Origin: Candidatus Saccharimonadota bacterium
Lineage (GTDB): Bacteria; Patescibacteriota; Saccharimonadia; Saccharimonadales; Saccharimonadaceae
Direction of reading: 5' to 3'
NCBI GenBank assembly: GCA_017437945.1
Contig: JAFRWP010000005.1
Coordinates: 62,001-126,000 of the forward strand
DNA: 64,000 bases
Made by a program: the position numbers and the translations under genes
In this document: piece by piece, positions 60,761 through 64,000 of the stretch
Layout of the letters: every line of letters starts with the position of its first letter
Position numbering within the stretch: position 1 is the first letter of the stretch
The notes under the pieces: model-generated
The model's database searches: none
Seen by the model: the letters and a program-made list of their open reading frames with translations, nothing else
What the model was told of the DNA's origin: nothing

Positions 60761-60797
60761 ATCTTTATTATAGATTAAAAAATGCTATAATAGAAAG
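60761..60797. promoter_or_regulatory. 37-base gap with two divergent leaderless promoters
   Basis: Minus strand: TATAAT (60772-60767), 6 bases, ATG 60760. Plus strand: TGC-TATAAT (60783-60791), 6 bases, ATG 60798 of uvrA. The two -10 boxes are 13 bases apart, so polymerase cannot occupy both at once. Confidence 0.65.
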
Positions 60798-63674
60798 ATG
60801 GCAGTTATTCCTCCTTCGGATGATCAAAACGTAATTCGTATCCATGGCGCTCGGGCTAACAATCTCAAAAATATTGATATTGATATTCCGCGCGACAAAT
60901 TGGTGGTTATTACCGGTCTTTCAGGCTCCGGTAAATCTTCCCTTGCCTTTGATACGATTTATGCTGAAGGTCAACGTCGTTATGTGGAGTCGCTTTCTAG
61001 CTACGCGCGTATGTTCCTCGGCGTGATGGATAAGCCAGATGTGGATATGATTACGGGCCTTTCGCCAGCGATTTCGATTGACCAAAAGTCAACTTCGCGT
61101 AACCCGCGCTCCACGGTCGCAACCGTAACGGAGATTTATGATTATCTGCGTTTGCTATTTGCGCGTATCGGTGTGCCGCATTGTCCAATTTGTCATAAAG
61201 AAGTGGCACGTCGGACGGTGCAGGACATTATTGACCAGGTCATGCAGTGGCCAACCGCTTCGAAGTTGATGGTGCTGGCGCCAATCGTGTCTCAGAAGAA
61301 GGGCTCGTTCTCGCATATTGGCGAGCAATATCTTGCGAAAGGTTTTGCGCGCGCACGTGTTGACGGCATAGTTTATGCGCTTGATGAATGGCCGGAGCTA
61401 GATAAGAACTTGCGGCATGATATTGAGATTATTGTGGACCGTTTCGTAATGGCGCCGGATTTGGAAAGCCGCGTCTCGCAATCCGTCGAGCAAGCGCTTG
61501 ACCTCGGTGATGGTATCATGAAGGTGCTCTGTATCAAGGACAATAACACCGCAATTGGCCAGACGAATATTAACACGCTCGATGCTGAGGTGGTGACTTA
61601 TTCGCAGCGTTATGCATGTCCGAATCACCCAGATGAACTGATCCCGGAGCTTGAGCCGCGTCTCTTCTCTTTCAATGCTCCACAAGGCGCTTGCCCGACC
61701 TGTACTGGTCTTGGCACACGCATGGAAATTGACCCGAATTTGGTTTTAAACCCCAACCTTACGATTGCTGAGGGCGGCATTCGTCCATATAACCGCATTA
61801 ATCAAGATTCGTGGTGGCTTAAACGTCTTTCAGCTGTTGGTGAACGCCACGGTTTTTCGGTGCGCCAACCAATTCGCGAACTGTCCGACGATGCCATTCA
61901 GAAGATTCTCTATGGTACGGGCGATGATAAGTATCACGTGCGCCTTTCGAACGGCTACGAGTATGATTCGGTATACGAAGGTGTAATTCCAAATCTCGAG
62001 AAACGTTACAAAGAGACGGAATCGGATTTTGTACGCAAGGACATCGAGCGCTTCATGCGCGAGCGGGTGTGCCAAACTTGTCATGGCGCTCGTCTCAAAC
62101 CGGTCGTTCTTGCTATTACGGTTCATGATCTAAACATCATGGATATGTGCGCAATGGATGTTGACCAGACGCTAGAAGTTTTGAATTCTGATCTTGGACT
62201 GACCGAAAACGAGGAGTTGATTGCGGCGCCGATCATTAAAGAAATCAAGGCGCGTGTTGGCTTCATGAAAGATGTCGGCTTGAATTATCTTGAGCTTGGC
62301 CGTTCGGCGGCAACACTGTCTGGCGGTGAGGCGCAGCGCATTCGTTTGGCGACCCAGATTGGCTCTGGTTTGCAGGGTGTGCTTTATGTCCTAGATGAGC
62401 CATCAATTGGTCTGCATCAACGTGATAATGACCGCTTGATTTCGACTTTGAAGCATCTCCGCGATTTAAAGAATACTGTGATTGTGGTTGAGCACGATAC
62501 AGATACGATTATGCAGGCGGATTACTTGGTAGATATCGGTCCAGGTGCGGGCGTAAACGGCGGTAAAGTAGTTTCGGCCGGTACGCCAGAAGAAGTTGCA
62601 AATGATCCGGATTCAATTACGGGTAAATATATATGTGGCAAAGAAAAAATCGCTGTACCAAAGAAGCGCCGCAAAGTAACTGGCAAGTGGCTTGAAGTAA
62701 TTGGCGCGCACGAGAACAATCTCAAGAATATTGATGTGCGATTCCCGTTAGGACTCTTTACGGTAGTGTCCGGTGTGTCCGGTTCCGGCAAGTCTACGCT
62801 CGTAAATGAAATCTTGGCGAACGAGTTGTTGGCGCGCCTGAATCACGCCCAGACTGTGCCGGGTGCGCATGAGCGCATCGATGGTATCGAACATCTGAAT
62901 AAAGTTATCGTAATTGATCAGTCGCCAATTGGCCGTACGCCACGTTCGAATGCGGCTACTTATACGGGCGTGTTTAATTATATTCGTGAATTATTTGCTA
63001 ACCAGCCAGAGGCGCAAGTACGTGGCTACAAAGCCGGTCGCTTCTCTTTCAATGTGAAGGGTGGTCGCTGCGAAAAGTGCCAGGGTGATGGCGTGCTGAA
63101 GATTGAGATGCACTTCCTGCCGGATGTGTTTGTAACCTGCGATGAGTGTCACGGTAAACGTTATAATCGTGAAGCGCTCGAAGTGAAGTATAAGAACAAA
63201 ACTATTTCCGATGTTCTAAATATGACCGTAGATGAGGCGGTGGAATTCTTTGAAAACATTCCGCTGATTTCGAATAAGCTCAAGACTTTGCAAGAAGTTG
63301 GTCTCGGCTATATTTGCCTTGGCCAATCGGCTACGACTTTCTCCGGTGGTGAGGCACAGCGTATTAAACTTGCGACCGAGCTTAGTCGTCGTTCGACTGG
63401 CAAGACTTTATATATTCTCGATGAGCCAACCACTGGCCTACATTCCGATGACGTTAAAAGACTGTTGTCGATTTTACAACGTTTGGTCCAGGGTGGCAAT
63501 TCGATGATTGTGATTGAACACAACTTGGACGTAATTAAGAGCGCGGACTGGATTATTGATATGGGTCCAGAGGGCGGCCAAGGTGGCGGTAGGGTTGTTG
63601 CAACTGGCACGCCAGAAGACGTGGCGCGTAATCCAAAGTCTGATACTGGTAAATATTTGCGCAAGATGCTCTAA
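60798..63674 (+). CDS. uvrA: Excinuclease ABC subunit A
   Basis: UvrA recognises DNA lesions and loads UvrB. The 958-residue protein has two ABC ATPase halves ([18 protein letters not shown] and [17 protein letters not shown] Walker A loops; [14 protein letters not shown] and [14 protein letters not shown] signatures) and zinc-binding Cys pairs ([39 protein letters not shown]). The end [14 protein letters not shown] and [17 protein letters not shown] is typical. It is leaderless, with TATAAT 7 bases upstream. Pairs functionally with uvrB at 55101. Confidence 0.98.
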   Translation: MAVIPPSDDQNVIRIHGARANNLKNIDIDIPRDKLVVITGLSGSGKSSLAFDTIYAEGQRRYVESLSSYARMFLGVMDKPDVDMITGLSPAISIDQKSTSRNPRSTVATVTEIYDYLRLLFARIGVPHCPICHKEVARRTVQDIIDQVMQWPTASKLMVLAPIVSQKKGSFSHIGEQYLAKGFARARVDGIVYALDEWPELDKNLRHDIEIIVDRFVMAPDLESRVSQSVEQALDLGDGIMKVLCIKDNNTAIGQTNINTLDAEVVTYSQRYACPNHPDELIPELEPRLFSFNAPQGACPTCTGLGTRMEIDPNLVLNPNLTIAEGGIRPYNRINQDSWWLKRLSAVGERHGFSVRQPIRELSDDAIQKILYGTGDDKYHVRLSNGYEYDSVYEGVIPNLEKRYKETESDFVRKDIERFMRERVCQTCHGARLKPVVLAITVHDLNIMDMCAMDVDQTLEVLNSDLGLTENEELIAAPIIKEIKARVGFMKDVGLNYLELGRSAATLSGGEAQRIRLATQIGSGLQGVLYVLDEPSIGLHQRDNDRLISTLKHLRDLKNTVIVVEHDTDTIMQADYLVDIGPGAGVNGGKVVSAGTPEEVANDPDSITGKYICGKEKIAVPKKRRKVTGKWLEVIGAHENNLKNIDVRFPLGLFTVVSGVSGSGKSTLVNEILANELLARLNHAQTVPGAHERIDGIEHLNKVIVIDQSPIGRTPRSNAATYTGVFNYIRELFANQPEAQVRGYKAGRFSFNVKGGRCEKCQGDGVLKIEMHFLPDVFVTCDECHGKRYNREALEVKYKNKTISDVLNMTVDEAVEFFENIPLISNKLKTLQEVGLGYICLGQSATTFSGGEAQRIKLATELSRRSTGKTLYILDEPTTGLHSDDVKRLLSILQRLVQGGNSMIVIEHNLDVIKSADWIIDMGPEGGQGGGRVVATGTPEDVARNPKSDTGKYLRKML

Positions 63675-64000
63675 TTGTCGAGCAAATAATCTAAGCGCAT
63701 TTGTAGAATTTGAATTTGACTAAACCAGAGAGCGTTGCGGGTGGCGTACTCGCCTTCTGTCGCATAGGTGAGCTTATCACGGTCGGAAATAATGAAACTG
63801 ATTTGCTCGAGATATCCTTTGAGGATGGATTTGCGGTAGAAATCGGCGACATCGCTGTTTTCAAAGTCGTCATTCAGGCCGCGTACGATGTCGGCCGCCA
63901 AAATTAAGCTTTCGGTAAGCGAGAGGCTTTCCGGCTTTTCGCGTTTAAACTTGCGAATGGTTTTGACAAGGTCAGCCACTTCTTTGCCATAGACTTCCTC
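63671..64000 (-). CDS. Unknown helical protein, 5' end cut by window
   Basis: About 109 residues of this gene are inside the window. The frame runs open to base 64000 (EEVYGKEVADLVKTIRKF), so the true start is outside; the GTG at 63979 may only be internal. It is helical and charged, with [15 protein letters not shown] at the C-terminus, and no recognised family. Its stop codon overlaps that of uvrA by 4 bases. Confidence 0.7.
   Translation of the reverse strand, partial: EEVYGKEVADLVKTIRKFKREKPESLSLTESLILAADIVRGLNDDFENSDVADFYRKSILKGYLEQISFIISDRDKLTYATEGEYATRNALWFSQIQILQMRLDYLLDN

Noticed and set aside
1-64000. CRISPR array or insertion sequence
   Set aside because: No regularly spaced direct repeats with unique spacers and no transposase, integrase or cas-like protein among the frames; the only regular repeats are within the surface protein genes.

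Overview
The window reads like a Candidate Phyla Radiation genome, most probably Candidatus Saccharibacteria (TM7). The evidence is moderate GC, the standard code (TGA is used as a stop, for example in mraY), short intergenic gaps, a reduced but Gram-positive-like wall gene set, a lone conjugation-type ATPase with a CPR-style charged tail, a SpoIIE-free and flagellum-free gene content, and very large tandem-repeat surface proteins. This assignment comes from gene content only; no 16S gene is in the window.

Layout. Bases 1-6565 hold a division and cell wall (dcw) run on the plus strand: rsmH (cut by the window edge), a 20-codon ORF, an FtsL-like gene, a class B penicillin-binding protein, mraY, ftsW and murG, the last two overlapping by 68 bases. 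Bases 6585-15342 hold two paralogous giant surface proteins (von Willebrand A domain, then 27 or 22 DUF285/BspA-type repeats). They share a 191-bp 5' block that is nearly identical, and between them sit tRNA-Glu(TTC) and a candidate 205-nt structured RNA with a perfect consensus promoter. Then come pyk, pgk and an FtsQ-like gene, followed by a 1-kb gene-free region carrying a duplicated noncoding cassette. Bases 19557-28290 hold membrane or secreted proteins, a DegV protein, a TraG/VirD4-like ATPase, a YvcK-type protein and a sigma region 4 / HARE-HTH regulator. Bases 28510-36428 hold a MacB-type exporter operon with a secreted Fn3-like protein, a CHAP amidase, topA, an adenylate-kinase-like gene and a GrpB-family gene. 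Then come hsp20 under a CIRCE operator, a dCMP deaminase, and a second candidate structured RNA of about 300 nt on the minus strand with its own promoter and terminator.

Bases 38179-49222 hold pth, an anchored alpha/beta hydrolase, PIN-PhoH, der, a VanZ-like gene, tRNA-Glu(CTC), a cluster of four small genes in which three share one repeated beta-type domain, a divergent membrane pyrophosphatase and a HerA-like ATPase. Bases 49303-64000 hold low-complexity and DUF3048 proteins, gltX, a RimL-type acetyltransferase, MscS, uvrB, a DUF5684 membrane protein, the murD/murL pair (L-Glu ligation followed by epimerisation), uvrA and a gene cut by the right edge.

How the genes work together. Wall synthesis is represented twice (dcw run; murD-murL), with CHAP and DUF3048 proteins at the envelope. 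UvrA and UvrB form the repair pair. GltX and the two tRNA-Glu genes form a charging set. One recurring regulatory feature is that about fifteen genes have a TATAAT-like -10 element ending only 6-8 bases before the ATG, usually with an extended TG motif, which predicts leaderless mRNAs. Genes with a good Shine-Dalgarno sequence coexist with these.
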